Positions 29,791-38,072 of a stretch of DNA of 64,000 nt are shown piece by piece. How positions within the stretch are numbered: the stretch's first letter is position 1; each line of letters begins with the position of its first letter. This DNA comes from Aureibaculum luteum. Lineage in GTDB: Bacteria; Bacteroidota; Bacteroidia; Flavobacteriales; Flavobacteriaceae. The position numbers were made by a program, and so were the translations under genes. The notes beneath the pieces are model-generated. The model was given only the letters and a program-made list of their open reading frames with translations, did no database searches and was not told the DNA's origin. Location of the stretch: contig NZ_QRGD01000001.1 in assembly GCF_003449015.1 (NCBI RefSeq), forward strand, positions 248,001-312,000, given 5' to 3'.

Positions 29791-30708
29791 ATGAGAAAAA
29801 TTGTATTTCTTTCATTTATATTTTTATTGTTATTAAGTTGTGATGATCTTGAATTAACTATTAAAGACAAAATCATCAAAAATGATGTATTTGTAATTGA
29901 CCCTGATAATCAAAATTTCGGAGCGGAAGGTTCTTTTTGTTACGGATTTTCTGAACCCACTACCAGTAATAAAGCCAATATTGATATTCCATTAGAATTT
30001 CCAAATTCAGTAGATATCTCCACTTTATTACCACCAATTGGAAATCAAGGCAAACAAGGTTCTTGCGTGGCATGGGCCGCAGGATATTACCTAAAAGGAT
30101 TTCAAGAAAATCTTGAAGACAAAAACAACAGCATTCAAAGTCCTAACAACTTATTAAGTCCTGCTTTTATTTACAATCAAATTAAGGTTACTGACTGTGC
30201 CAGTGGTTCGCAAATACCTAGTGCCTTAGAACTAATTTCTAATACTGGTATAGTGTCACTAAATGAAATGCCTTATAATGAAAATGAATGTGACAAACAG
30301 CCTTCTGAAGAACAAATCAATCTAGCAGAAGAGAATAAAATTCTTTCATTTTCTTATTTGGATGGCAATGAACTTTTTGATCAGGCTAAGGCTTTCTTAA
30401 ATAACAATCAACCTATTGTTATTGCTATTTCTATTGACAGAAATCATTTTGGAAAAATAGATATCAACGGAGATTCCGTTTACCGAGAATTTGAGAATAC
30501 TGATGGAGCACATGCAATGTTAGTCGTTGGCTATAATGACGATAAAAGTGCCTTTAGAGCTGTAAACTCCTGGGGAGAAAACTGGGGAAACAGTGGCTTT
30601 GTTTGGATAGATTATAAAGCATTTAAAGATGTATTGAATACAGACTCAGAATTCAAAATATTATGCGAAGCTTGGGTTACTGAAGACAAAATAATACCTG
30701 CTATTTAA
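29791..30708 (+). CDS. Papain-like (C1A) cysteine protease lipoprotein
   Basis: 305 residues from the ATG at 29791, which opens a lipoprotein signal (M-R-K-I-V-F-L-S ... L-L-L-L-S-C-D-D). The C1A active site is complete: Q-G-S-C-V-A-W-A with Cys92, D-G-A-H-A-M-L with His241 and N-S-W-G-x2-W-G with Asn259, plus an upstream Gln (G-N-Q-G-K-Q-G). It is probably an active protease tethered to the outer or inner membrane. An earlier TTG at 29713 would put 26 residues before the signal and is rejected. The gene runs towards sigZ, sharing the bases TTAA of the stop codons. Confidence 0.9.
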   Translation: MRKIVFLSFIFLLLLSCDDLELTIKDKIIKNDVFVIDPDNQNFGAEGSFCYGFSEPTTSNKANIDIPLEFPNSVDISTLLPPIGNQGKQGSCVAWAAGYYLKGFQENLEDKNNSIQSPNNLLSPAFIYNQIKVTDCASGSQIPSALELISNTGIVSLNEMPYNENECDKQPSEEQINLAEENKILSFSYLDGNELFDQAKAFLNNNQPIVIAISIDRNHFGKIDINGDSVYREFENTDGAHAMLVVGYNDDKSAFRAVNSWGENWGNSGFVWIDYKAFKDVLNTDSEFKILCEAWVTEDKIIPAI

Positions 30709-31274
30709 CTACATACCTTGCAGTCTTCTTTACTTTTAAGTTCACCTACCAATTTCCCTTTTTCATTCAATTCGTAACCGCAGCAATCCATAAAACCCTG
30801 AGCAATCAATTTTCTGCCTCGCTGAATTTGTGACTTGACGGTTGGTAATGGTAAATCTAAAATTTCGGCTATTTCTTGATGTTTAATCCCCTTTATATCA
30901 GCCATAAACAAAGGGTCTCTATATTTCTTTTCTAAGCTTCTAATAATTCCGTATAAACAATCATGTTCTGTATGCTCAAAGAAATCTGCTGTATGATCAT
31001 CTAAATCCACAATATCCATCTCCATTTTTTCAGCAGCTGAAATACTATATTTTCTTTTAGAAGACCTAAAATAATCCATTATGGTATTATTAGCCACTGT
31101 AAAAAGCCAAGATTTTAGTTTATGCACATCTTGTACACTAGATATTTTAGTATGTACTTTTACAAATACCTCTTGTAGTAAATCATCCGTTATATTTTCG
31201 TCTTTTGTTTTAGACAAAATAAAGTGTTTTACATCTTCAGAATAAGTATTCCATATAATTTTTGTGTCGGTCAT
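30705..31274 (-). CDS. sigZ: RNA polymerase sigma factor SigZ
   Basis: 189 residues, an ECF-type sigma factor: region 2 (D-D-L-L-Q-E-V-F-V-K-V, W-L-F-T-V-A-N-N) and region 4 (H-Q-E-I-A-E-I-L-D-L-P-x-P-T-V-K-S-Q-I-Q-R-G). The C-terminal tail carries Cys-Cys, 19 residues and then C-x2-C, which could bind a metal or form disulfides. No anti-sigma gene is adjacent. It lies 147 bp downstream of the Cys-rich miniprotein gene, with an inverted-repeat element between them. It ends in the shared TTAA stop with the papain-like gene. Confidence 0.9.
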   Translation of the reverse strand: MTDTKIIWNTYSEDVKHFILSKTKDENITDDLLQEVFVKVHTKISSVQDVHKLKSWLFTVANNTIMDYFRSSKRKYSISAAEKMEMDIVDLDDHTADFFEHTEHDCLYGIIRSLEKKYRDPLFMADIKGIKHQEIAEILDLPLPTVKSQIQRGRKLIAQGFMDCCGYELNEKGKLVGELKSKEDCKVCS

Positions 31275-31310
31275 AAAAAATAATTCTTAAATTCAATAGT
31301 TGCAAAAGGC

Positions 31311-31379
31311 TGTCAGGTTGAGCCGAGTTTAAACCTCTTTATCATTAGATGAAAAGTTCTCAACTATACTCAACCGACA
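31311..31379. repeat. Degenerate REP/MITE-like inverted repeat
   Basis: TGTCAGGTTGAG at the left and CTCAACCGACA at the right face each other, with further imperfect pairing inside (GAGTTTAAACCT against AAGTTCTCAACT). The sequence resembles the short non-coding repeats scattered in flavobacterial intergenic DNA. It sits between the miniprotein gene and sigZ. Confidence 0.5.
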
Positions 31380-31421
31380 ACATTAAACTTTATTTCTTAA
31401 ATATATTCAAGAAAGCAGTTT

Positions 31422-31523
31422 TTAACAATTACACCCTGAACAATTACAATTATCGCAAGTGCAATTTGCACAGGTTCCGTTTTTACACCCATCACAATCA
31501 CAGGTACATGTTGTATCTTTCAT
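31422..31523 (-). CDS. Metallothionein-like Cys-rich miniprotein (33 aa)
   Basis: 33 residues with 11 cysteines and no His: C-x-C-x-C-x2-C-x4-C-x2-C-x-C-x2-C-x-C-x2-C-x-C from Cys6 to Cys33. The ATG at 31523 and the TAA at 31422-31424 are clear. Repeated C-x-C and C-x2-C spacing is the pattern of metallothioneins, which bind Zn, Cd, Cu or other soft metals through thiolates. It has no signal peptide, so it is presumably cytoplasmic. It lies upstream of sigZ in the same direction, between sigZ and the GH3-family gene. A metal-buffering or metal-delivery role is inferred; no homologue was identified by name. Confidence 0.75.
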   Translation of the reverse strand: MKDTTCTCDCDGCKNGTCANCTCDNCNCSGCNC

Positions 31524-31590
31524 AATATTAAGTTTAAATTATACTTCTTTTCTATCAATAAGACGAAGAAGTTTTAAAAAAGATGCACTT

Positions 31591-33117
31591 TTAAACCACT
31601 TTTTCTGAAGTAGACATTTCTAACAACTCATCCATAAAACCTCTACTATTAGATAGTCTTGGTACTTTGTGTTGTCCGCCTAGTTTATTTTTAAACTTTA
31701 ACCAATCGTAGAACAGACCTGTTTCGGCTTGATGGACTTTAGGCATGGTTAAGGTCATATCATTATAGCGTTTGGCTTCATAATCTGAATTAATAGACTT
31801 TAAAGCATTGTCCAATAATTCTGTAAAGTAATTTAAATTCTTGGGAGCTTTTGTAAATTCAATCATCCATTCATGAGAACCTTGTATTTTACCGTCCATA
31901 AATATAGGTGCCACAGTATAATCAGTAATTAACGTTTTTGTTTTTTCGCAGACTTGTCTTAAAGCCTCCTCTGCGTTTTCGATGATTAATTCTTCACCAA
32001 ATACATTAATAAAATGTTTAGTTCTACCCGTAATTCTAATCCGAAAGGGATCTAAAGAAACAAACTTAACGGTATCTCCAATTAAATACCTCCACAATCC
32101 AGCATTGGTTGTAATTACGATTGCATAATTAATGTCTAATTTTACCTCATCTAACGGAATAGCTATTGAATTTTCTCCATTAAATTCTGACATCGGAATA
32201 AATTCGTAGAAAATACCATAATCTAACATTAATAATAAATCTGTAGAATCATTGGTATCCTGCAACGCAAAAAAACCTTCAGATGCATTATAGGTTTCGT
32301 AATATCTAAAGTCTTTTTTAGGAATTAATTTCTTGTATTGCTCTCGATAGGGATTAAAGTTTACTCCACCATGAAAATACACTTCCAAGTTGGGCCAAAC
32401 TTCTAAAATATTATCCTTGCCTGTTTTTTTCAAAACAGCATTTAATAAAACGAGCATCCATGAAGGTACACCAACTAAACTGGTAATATTTTCATTAATA
32501 GTTTCATTAACAATGGCATCCATTTTAGTCTCCCATTCGCTCATTAAAGCCACCTCTGTTTTGGGAGAAGAACTAAAATCTGCCCAAAATGGCATGTTTT
32601 CAATAATTATAGCCGATAAATCGCCAAAATAAGTATTATTATCTTCATAAATAGCACTACTTCCTCCTAAACGCAATCCACGTCCGTTAAACAAACCAGC
32701 ATCTTCATTATTGTTTATGTAGAGAGCAAGCATGTCCTTTCCTGCCTTTAAATGGCAATTTTCTAAAGCCTCGTTACTTACCGGAATAAACTTACTTTTT
32801 GCATTTGTGGTACCACTAGATTTAGCAAACCATTGTATTTGCGTAGGCCAAAATAAGTTTTGCTCCCCTTTTCTAGCCCGCTCAATTAAAGGTTCAAAAG
32901 TTTCATATTGCTGAATAGGAACTTTATTTCTAAACGTTTCATAATTGTATATGGAAGCGAAATGATACTGTTTACCAAACTCCGTATTTTTAGCCATTTC
33001 AACTAAGCGTATCATGAGCTCATGTTGAACATCAATAGGGTATTTAAGAAAAAGCTCCATTTGATGCTTTCTCTTTTTTAAAAACCAAGAAACTACGGTG
33101 TTAAATAAAGGCAACAT
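31591..33117 (-). CDS. GH3 auxin-responsive-promoter family protein (ANL-type enzyme)
   Basis: 508 residues matching bacterial GH3-family proteins over the full length. The ATP-binding motif K-S-S-G-T-T-N-A-K-S-K-F-I-P-V-S is followed by Y-x-A-S-E-G-F-F (motif 2 equivalent) and R-I-T-G-R-T-K-H-F-I-N-V-F-G-E-E near residue 360. GH3 enzymes adenylate carboxylic acids and join them to amino acids; in bacteria the substrates are largely unknown. It is a single gene, divergent from purE and 67 bp upstream of the Cys-rich miniprotein. Confidence 0.9.
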   Translation of the reverse strand: MLPLFNTVVSWFLKKRKHQMELFLKYPIDVQHELMIRLVEMAKNTEFGKQYHFASIYNYETFRNKVPIQQYETFEPLIERARKGEQNLFWPTQIQWFAKSSGTTNAKSKFIPVSNEALENCHLKAGKDMLALYINNNEDAGLFNGRGLRLGGSSAIYEDNNTYFGDLSAIIIENMPFWADFSSSPKTEVALMSEWETKMDAIVNETINENITSLVGVPSWMLVLLNAVLKKTGKDNILEVWPNLEVYFHGGVNFNPYREQYKKLIPKKDFRYYETYNASEGFFALQDTNDSTDLLLMLDYGIFYEFIPMSEFNGENSIAIPLDEVKLDINYAIVITTNAGLWRYLIGDTVKFVSLDPFRIRITGRTKHFINVFGEELIIENAEEALRQVCEKTKTLITDYTVAPIFMDGKIQGSHEWMIEFTKAPKNLNYFTELLDNALKSINSDYEAKRYNDMTLTMPKVHQAETGLFYDWLKFKNKLGGQHKVPRLSNSRGFMDELLEMSTSEKVV

Positions 33118-33143
33118 TTTCTAAATTTCTATTTGATGTTTTA

Positions 33144-33151
33144 TATCTTTG
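33144..33151 (+). promoter_or_regulatory. Candidate -7 element of purE promoter
   Basis: TATCTTTG matches TAnnTTTG, 50 bp before the purE ATG and inside the gap shared with the divergent GH3 gene. Confidence 0.55.
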
Positions 33152-33201
33152 AACAATAAAAATACGATTTTTCTTAGTATAAAATTAAATATAATCAAAT
33201 T

Positions 33202-33693
33202 ATGGCTAAAGTAGGTATAATTATGGGTAGCAATTCTGATATGCCCGTGATGCAAGAAGCAATTACAATACTACAAGATTTTAATATTGAAACTGAAATT
33301 GATATTGTTTCGGCTCATAGAACCCCTGAAAAATTATATGATTATGCTAAGAATGCTCACTTGCGTGGAATTCAAGTTATTATTGCTGGTGCTGGTGGTG
33401 CCGCACATTTACCAGGCATGGTAGCTTCAATGAGCCCTCTACCTATAATTGGTGTACCCGTAAAATCTAGCAATTCTATTGATGGCTGGGATTCTATATT
33501 ATCTATACTTCAAATGCCCGGTGGCGTTCCAGTAGCTACTGTAGCCCTAAATGGAGCTAAAAACGCTGGAATATTAGCGGCTCAAATATTGGGAAGTAGT
33601 GACAAAAAAGTACAGCAAACAATTATAGATTATAAGGAGGAATTGAAAGTAAAGGTGGAGAAAGCGTCTGAAGATTTAAATTCCAAAAAATAA
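33202..33693 (+). CDS. purE: N5-carboxyaminoimidazole ribonucleotide mutase
   Basis: 163 residues of the PurE fold: G-I-I-M-G-S-N-S-D-M-P-V-M at the N-terminus, S-A-H-R-T-P-E with the catalytic His, and the glycine-rich A-G-A-G-G-A-A-H-L-P-G-M. It converts N5-CAIR to CAIR in purine synthesis. purK, often its neighbour, is not in this window beside it. A REP-like repeat separates it from the M3 peptidase gene. Confidence 0.97.
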   Translation: MAKVGIIMGSNSDMPVMQEAITILQDFNIETEIDIVSAHRTPEKLYDYAKNAHLRGIQVIIAGAGGAAHLPGMVASMSPLPIIGVPVKSSNSIDGWDSILSILQMPGGVPVATVALNGAKNAGILAAQILGSSDKKVQQTIIDYKEELKVKVEKASEDLNSKK

Positions 33694-33708
33694 TTTACTA
33701 ATCCCCTG

Positions 33709-33794
33709 GTCATTCCCAGGCACGAGGAATCTCATAAATATTCCCTTTAAGCTTTAGCAGATTCTTCGTTGCACTTCGTTACGCTCTGAATGAC
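33709..33794. repeat. REP/MITE-like inverted repeat, copy 1
   Basis: An 86-bp element bounded by GTCATTC and GAATGAC. The left arm has ACGAGGAATCT and the right arm, read in reverse, has AACGAAGAATCT. It lies between purE and the M3 peptidase gene. A second copy is at 45300-45400. Such fold-back elements may end transcription in both directions. Confidence 0.7.
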
Positions 33795-33815
33795 AGCTCT
33801 AATAAATAAAAAATT

Positions 33816-35852
33816 ATGAAAAATCCATTATTACAATCATTCAATACGCCATATACAACCGCTCCATTTTCACAAATTAAAAACGAGCATTTTAAACCTG
33901 CCTTTGAAGAAGCTATTAAAATAGCGAAAGCTGAAATTGATGAAATTACAAGTAACTCAGAAATTCCTTCTTTTAAAAACACCATAGAAACGTTAGATTT
34001 TTCTGGATATACGTTAGATAGACTATCCTCTATTTTCTTTAATTTGAATTCTGCAGAGACCAATGATGAAATTCAAAAAATAGCCCAAGAAGTTTCACCA
34101 TTATTGTCCGAGTTCTCGAATGATATTCGATTGAATGAAAAACTATTTGAACGTGTAAAATCAATTTATGATGACAGAAAAAAATTAAACTTAACAGTTG
34201 AACAAGCTACCCTTTTAGATAAAAAATATAAAAACTTTGCCAGAAATGGTGCCAACTTAAACGACAATGCTAAAGCCAAATTAAGAGAAATTGATATGAA
34301 ATTATCAAAACTCTCACTACAATTCGGAGAGAATGTGTTGGCAGAAACCAATGCTTTTGAAATGCTATTAACCGATGAAAATCAATTAAAAGGATTACCT
34401 GATGGTGCAAAAGAAGCTGCAAAAATGGCCGCTAAAGAAAAAAATTTAGAAGGATGGCTAATTACCTTAGATTATCCTAGTTATGTGCCTTTTATGACTT
34501 ATGCTGACGATCGGAGCTTACGTAAAAAATTAGCTATCGCTTTTGGAGCAAGAGCTTTTAAAAATAATGAATATGACAATCAAAAAGTTGTATTAGATAT
34601 TGTAAATCTCCGCCACGAAAGAGCCAACTTATTAGGCTATAAAACACATGCTCATTTTGTGTTGGAAGAACGCATGGCAGAAACACCTGAAAAAGTATTA
34701 TCATTTTCAAATGATTTATTAGAAAAGGCAAAACCGGCTGCTGAAAAAGAATTTAAACAATTATCAGATTTTGCTAAAAAAGACGGTATTGAGCAATTAC
34801 AAAAATGGGATGGGGCTTACTATTCTGAAAAACTAAAAAAACAAAACTTTGACTTAGATCAAGAAGCCTTAAAACCGTATTTTAAATTAGAAAATGTGAT
34901 TGACGGTGCATTTACAGTTGCCCATAAATTATTTGGGTTACAGTTTAAAGAAGTTGAAACTATAGACAAATACCATAAAGACGTAAAAACTTATGAAGTT
35001 ACAACTACAAATGGTGACTTTATAGCCGTTTTTTATGCCGATTTCTTCCCAAGAAAAGGGAAACGTAATGGAGCATGGATGACTTCTTATAAAAGTCAAT
35101 GGAAAAAAGACAATGAAAATTCGAGACCACATATTTCTATAGTATGTAACTTTACGAAACCTACAGAAACGAAGCCTTCGTTATTAACGTTTAATGAAGT
35201 AACCACCTTGTTTCATGAATTTGGACATGCGTTACATGGAATGTTAGCAGATACCGTTTACCCTAGCCTATCGGGAACTAGTGTGTATTGGGATTTTGTA
35301 GAGCTTCCTAGTCAATTGCTAGAAAACTGGTGTTACGAAAAAGAGGCCTTAGATCTATTTGCAAAACACTATGAAACTAATGAACCTATTCCTATGGAAT
35401 TGGTTCAGAAAATTAAAGACTCTTCTAACTTTTTAGAAGGTATGCAAACGATGCGTCAATTAAGTTTTGGTCTTCTAGATATGCAATGGCATGGAGCAGA
35501 CCCGACAAATATTAAAAACGTAAAAGAATTTGAAAACCAAGCTTTTGCAGATACACAACTCTATCCCGATGTTGCCGAAAATTGTATGAGCACTGCTTTT
35601 TCTCATATATTTCAAGGTGGGTACTCTAGTGGGTATTACAGTTATAAATGGGCTGAAGTTTTAGATGCTGATGCTTTTGAATATTTTAAAGAAACGGGGA
35701 TTTTCAATAAAGAAACTGCTAAAAAATTATTAGATAACGTATTATCACAAGGAGGTACAGATAAACCGATGGATTTATACAAACGCTTTAGAGGATCTGC
35801 TCCAAGTAATAAAGCCCTGCTAAAAAGAGCGGGACTAATTGGTAAAGATTGA
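33816..35852 (+). CDS. M3-family metallopeptidase (Dcp/oligopeptidase A type)
   Basis: 678 residues with the zinc motif H-E-F-G-H (T-L-F-H-E-F-G-H-A-L-H-G) and the downstream Glu in the W-D-F-V-E-L-P-S-Q segment, typical of the M3 family. Length and the F-A-D-x-Q-L-Y-P, S-T-A-F-S-H-I-F motifs fit peptidyl-dipeptidase Dcp of Bacteroidota better than oligopeptidase F. It has no signal peptide, so it probably degrades peptides in the cytoplasm. It follows the purE-side repeat, and the next gene starts on its stop codon (TTGA). Confidence 0.93.
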   Translation: MKNPLLQSFNTPYTTAPFSQIKNEHFKPAFEEAIKIAKAEIDEITSNSEIPSFKNTIETLDFSGYTLDRLSSIFFNLNSAETNDEIQKIAQEVSPLLSEFSNDIRLNEKLFERVKSIYDDRKKLNLTVEQATLLDKKYKNFARNGANLNDNAKAKLREIDMKLSKLSLQFGENVLAETNAFEMLLTDENQLKGLPDGAKEAAKMAAKEKNLEGWLITLDYPSYVPFMTYADDRSLRKKLAIAFGARAFKNNEYDNQKVVLDIVNLRHERANLLGYKTHAHFVLEERMAETPEKVLSFSNDLLEKAKPAAEKEFKQLSDFAKKDGIEQLQKWDGAYYSEKLKKQNFDLDQEALKPYFKLENVIDGAFTVAHKLFGLQFKEVETIDKYHKDVKTYEVTTTNGDFIAVFYADFFPRKGKRNGAWMTSYKSQWKKDNENSRPHISIVCNFTKPTETKPSLLTFNEVTTLFHEFGHALHGMLADTVYPSLSGTSVYWDFVELPSQLLENWCYEKEALDLFAKHYETNEPIPMELVQKIKDSSNFLEGMQTMRQLSFGLLDMQWHGADPTNIKNVKEFENQAFADTQLYPDVAENCMSTAFSHIFQGGYSSGYYSYKWAEVLDADAFEYFKETGIFNKETAKKLLDNVLSQGGTDKPMDLYKRFRGSAPSNKALLKRAGLIGKD

Positions 35853-36622
35853 AATTTATAATCCATATTATATTCATAATTCTCCTAACCATATTTACAC
35901 AAGTTGGGGGAATTATTTGGATTGCTACATTAATCATATCAAACAAATTAAAATATAAAAAAAAATATCTTTTTATTGGATTGTATTTCCTATTCAACTT
36001 GTTGATTATTCCTCCAATTGCAAATTATTTTGGTAGAGTTCCATTGCCTTATTTTAGTGAAAATCTAAAACCAAAAAATATAATTTACCCATTGCTATTT
36101 AGAAATTATGTAAGGCCTGAGCTAAAAGTACTATTAGAAAATTCTGCAAAAACCATTAAGACTCTACATAAATTTCAATTAAACTATCTCGATGCCAACT
36201 TCCCTTTTTATAATGGCTTTCCGCTGTTACCACATCTAAGCCATAACGATGGAAAAAAGGTAGACATCTCATTTATGTACAAAACTAAAGGTGGAGAAAG
36301 CACCAATAAGAAGCCCTCTTTATCTGGTTATGGAGCTTTTGTCAGTACCAAAAACCCTACATGTTCAGATTGTCTAGACAAAGGGTATTGGCAATATGAT
36401 TACACCAAGTATTTCACTTTAGGTACTTTTAATGATTTGGATTTTGATGAAAATAAAACTAAAATTATAGTAAAAGAATTACTAAGCCAGCCAAAAATTC
36501 AAAAGCTATTTATTGAACCTTATCTAAAAACCCAAATGGGCTTAAGTGATTTTGATAAAATACGGTTTCAAGGTTGCAGAGCAGTTAGGCATGACGACCA
36601 TATCCATTTGCAAATAAAATAA
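35849..36622 (+). CDS. Membrane-anchored LAS-type peptidase candidate
   Basis: 257 residues starting at a TTG that overlaps the upstream stop. Two N-terminal hydrophobic helices (residues 3-32 and 40-58) anchor it. The soluble part contains L-P-H-L-S-H-N-D-G-K-K-V-D-I-S-F (His132, Asp139) and, at the very end, V-R-H-D-D-H-I-H-L (His248, His251, His253). This pairing, H-x6-D followed by H-x-H, resembles the zinc site of LAS/M15/M74 peptidoglycan peptidases such as MepA. A Cys pair (C-S-D-C) lies in between. A zinc-dependent cell-wall hydrolase is inferred; no name can be given. Confidence 0.6.
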   Translation: MKFIIHIIFIILLTIFTQVGGIIWIATLIISNKLKYKKKYLFIGLYFLFNLLIIPPIANYFGRVPLPYFSENLKPKNIIYPLLFRNYVRPELKVLLENSAKTIKTLHKFQLNYLDANFPFYNGFPLLPHLSHNDGKKVDISFMYKTKGGESTNKKPSLSGYGAFVSTKNPTCSDCLDKGYWQYDYTKYFTLGTFNDLDFDENKTKIIVKELLSQPKIQKLFIEPYLKTQMGLSDFDKIRFQGCRAVRHDDHIHLQIK

Positions 36623-36685
36623 GCGTACCTTTTATATTTAGTAAGTAAAATTAAACCTTAACCATTTCTTTATGTCTAATCAATC

Positions 36686-38062
36686 ATGAAGGCAAAACAC
36701 ATACAACATTTATTTTGGCGTGCAGGATTTGGAATAAAACCTGAAGCTTTAGAAATACACTCTAAAAAGAATAGAAAAAAAGTTGTTGCTGAACTTTTTG
36801 AGGATTCCTTTAACTCCAATCCGTTACTAATAGATACTTCTGAATTGGTAAGTGCTTATTTAAATATGGACAAGTCAGATAAATTAGCCAAACAAAAACT
36901 TGCTAAAGAAAATAGAAAAAAACAATTAGAATTTAATTCCGCGTGGTTAAAGCGGTTAATGACTTCTAAAGAAATGTTGCGTGAAAAAATGACCTTGTTT
37001 TGGGCTAATCACTTTGTTTGTCAAGACAATAATATCGTTTACATACAAAAGTATAACAACACTTTACGGAAACATGCCCTTGGTAATTTAAATGATTTTG
37101 TAAAAGCCATTTCGAAAGAAACAGCAATGATACGCTACTTGAACACAAAACAAAATAGAAAATCAAAACCCAATGAGAATTTTGCCCGAGAATTATTAGA
37201 ATTGTTTACGCTTGGCACAGGCAATTATACTGAAACTGATATTAAAGAAGCTGCCAGAGCCTTTACAGGATACAACCACAATTTAAAAGGGGCATTTAAT
37301 TTTAATAAAAAACAACATGATTTTAAATCAAAAACATTTTTAGGAGAAACAGGAAATTTTGATGGTGATGCTGTTATAGATATTGTCTTGAAGCAAAAAG
37401 CCTGTGCAACATTTATCTGTGAGAAAATTTATCGAAATTTTGTAAATGAAATCCCGAACAGTGAGCATATTAACCAGATGGCTCAAGTATTTTATCCAAG
37501 GTATGATATTGAGAACCTGATGCAATTTGTTTTTAACTCGGATTGGTTTTATGAAGAGATCAACATAGGATGTTTGATAAAATCGCCAGTTGAATTAATG
37601 GTTGGAATGCACAACGTTGTTCCTTTTGAATTTCAAAATCCTAAAAACGCTTATTATATTCAAAAATTATTAAATCAAGTATTGTTGCGACCTCCAAATG
37701 TGGCAGGTTGGAAAGGTGGCAGAACATGGATAGATAGTAACACCATTTTAATTCGATTAAAGCTACCTTCCATCCTATTGAACAATGCCATTATTGCTTT
37801 AGAGGAAAAGGGTGAATTTGAAGATTCTTACCAGAAGTATTATGCTAAAATGAACACGAGAAAAAAGACAATTAAAACTACCGTTGATTGGAATACGTTC
37901 GATAAATATTTTAAAACGATAAATATTTCAGATATGAAAGATCTTTTATTAGTGAGCCCTATAAATAAAGGAACAGAAGATTTACTTCATCAACTTACAA
38001 TGGACAACAAGCAAGAAGTTTGTATACAATTAATGTCATTACCTGAATATCAACTTTGTTAA
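36686..38062 (+). CDS. DUF1800 family protein
   Basis: 458 residues. The family signature is clear: H-L-F-W-R-A-G-F-G near the N-terminus, F-W-A-N-H-F-V, N-E-N-F-A-R-E-L-L-E-L-F-T-L-G and R-P-P-N-V-A-G-W-K-G-G. DUF1800 genes regularly stand next to DUF1501 genes, as here (10 bp apart). The function is unknown, but the pair is widespread in Bacteroidota and thought to act in the cell envelope. This copy shows no obvious signal peptide. Confidence 0.92.
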   Translation: MKAKHIQHLFWRAGFGIKPEALEIHSKKNRKKVVAELFEDSFNSNPLLIDTSELVSAYLNMDKSDKLAKQKLAKENRKKQLEFNSAWLKRLMTSKEMLREKMTLFWANHFVCQDNNIVYIQKYNNTLRKHALGNLNDFVKAISKETAMIRYLNTKQNRKSKPNENFARELLELFTLGTGNYTETDIKEAARAFTGYNHNLKGAFNFNKKQHDFKSKTFLGETGNFDGDAVIDIVLKQKACATFICEKIYRNFVNEIPNSEHINQMAQVFYPRYDIENLMQFVFNSDWFYEEINIGCLIKSPVELMVGMHNVVPFEFQNPKNAYYIQKLLNQVLLRPPNVAGWKGGRTWIDSNTILIRLKLPSILLNNAIIALEEKGEFEDSYQKYYAKMNTRKKTIKTTVDWNTFDKYFKTINISDMKDLLLVSPINKGTEDLLHQLTMDNKQEVCIQLMSLPEYQLC

Positions 38063-38072
38063 ATCCTAGCTT

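Noticed and set aside
33709-33794. CRISPR-like repeat
   Set aside because: It is one fold-back element with inverted, not direct, arms and no spacers; no array is present in the window.
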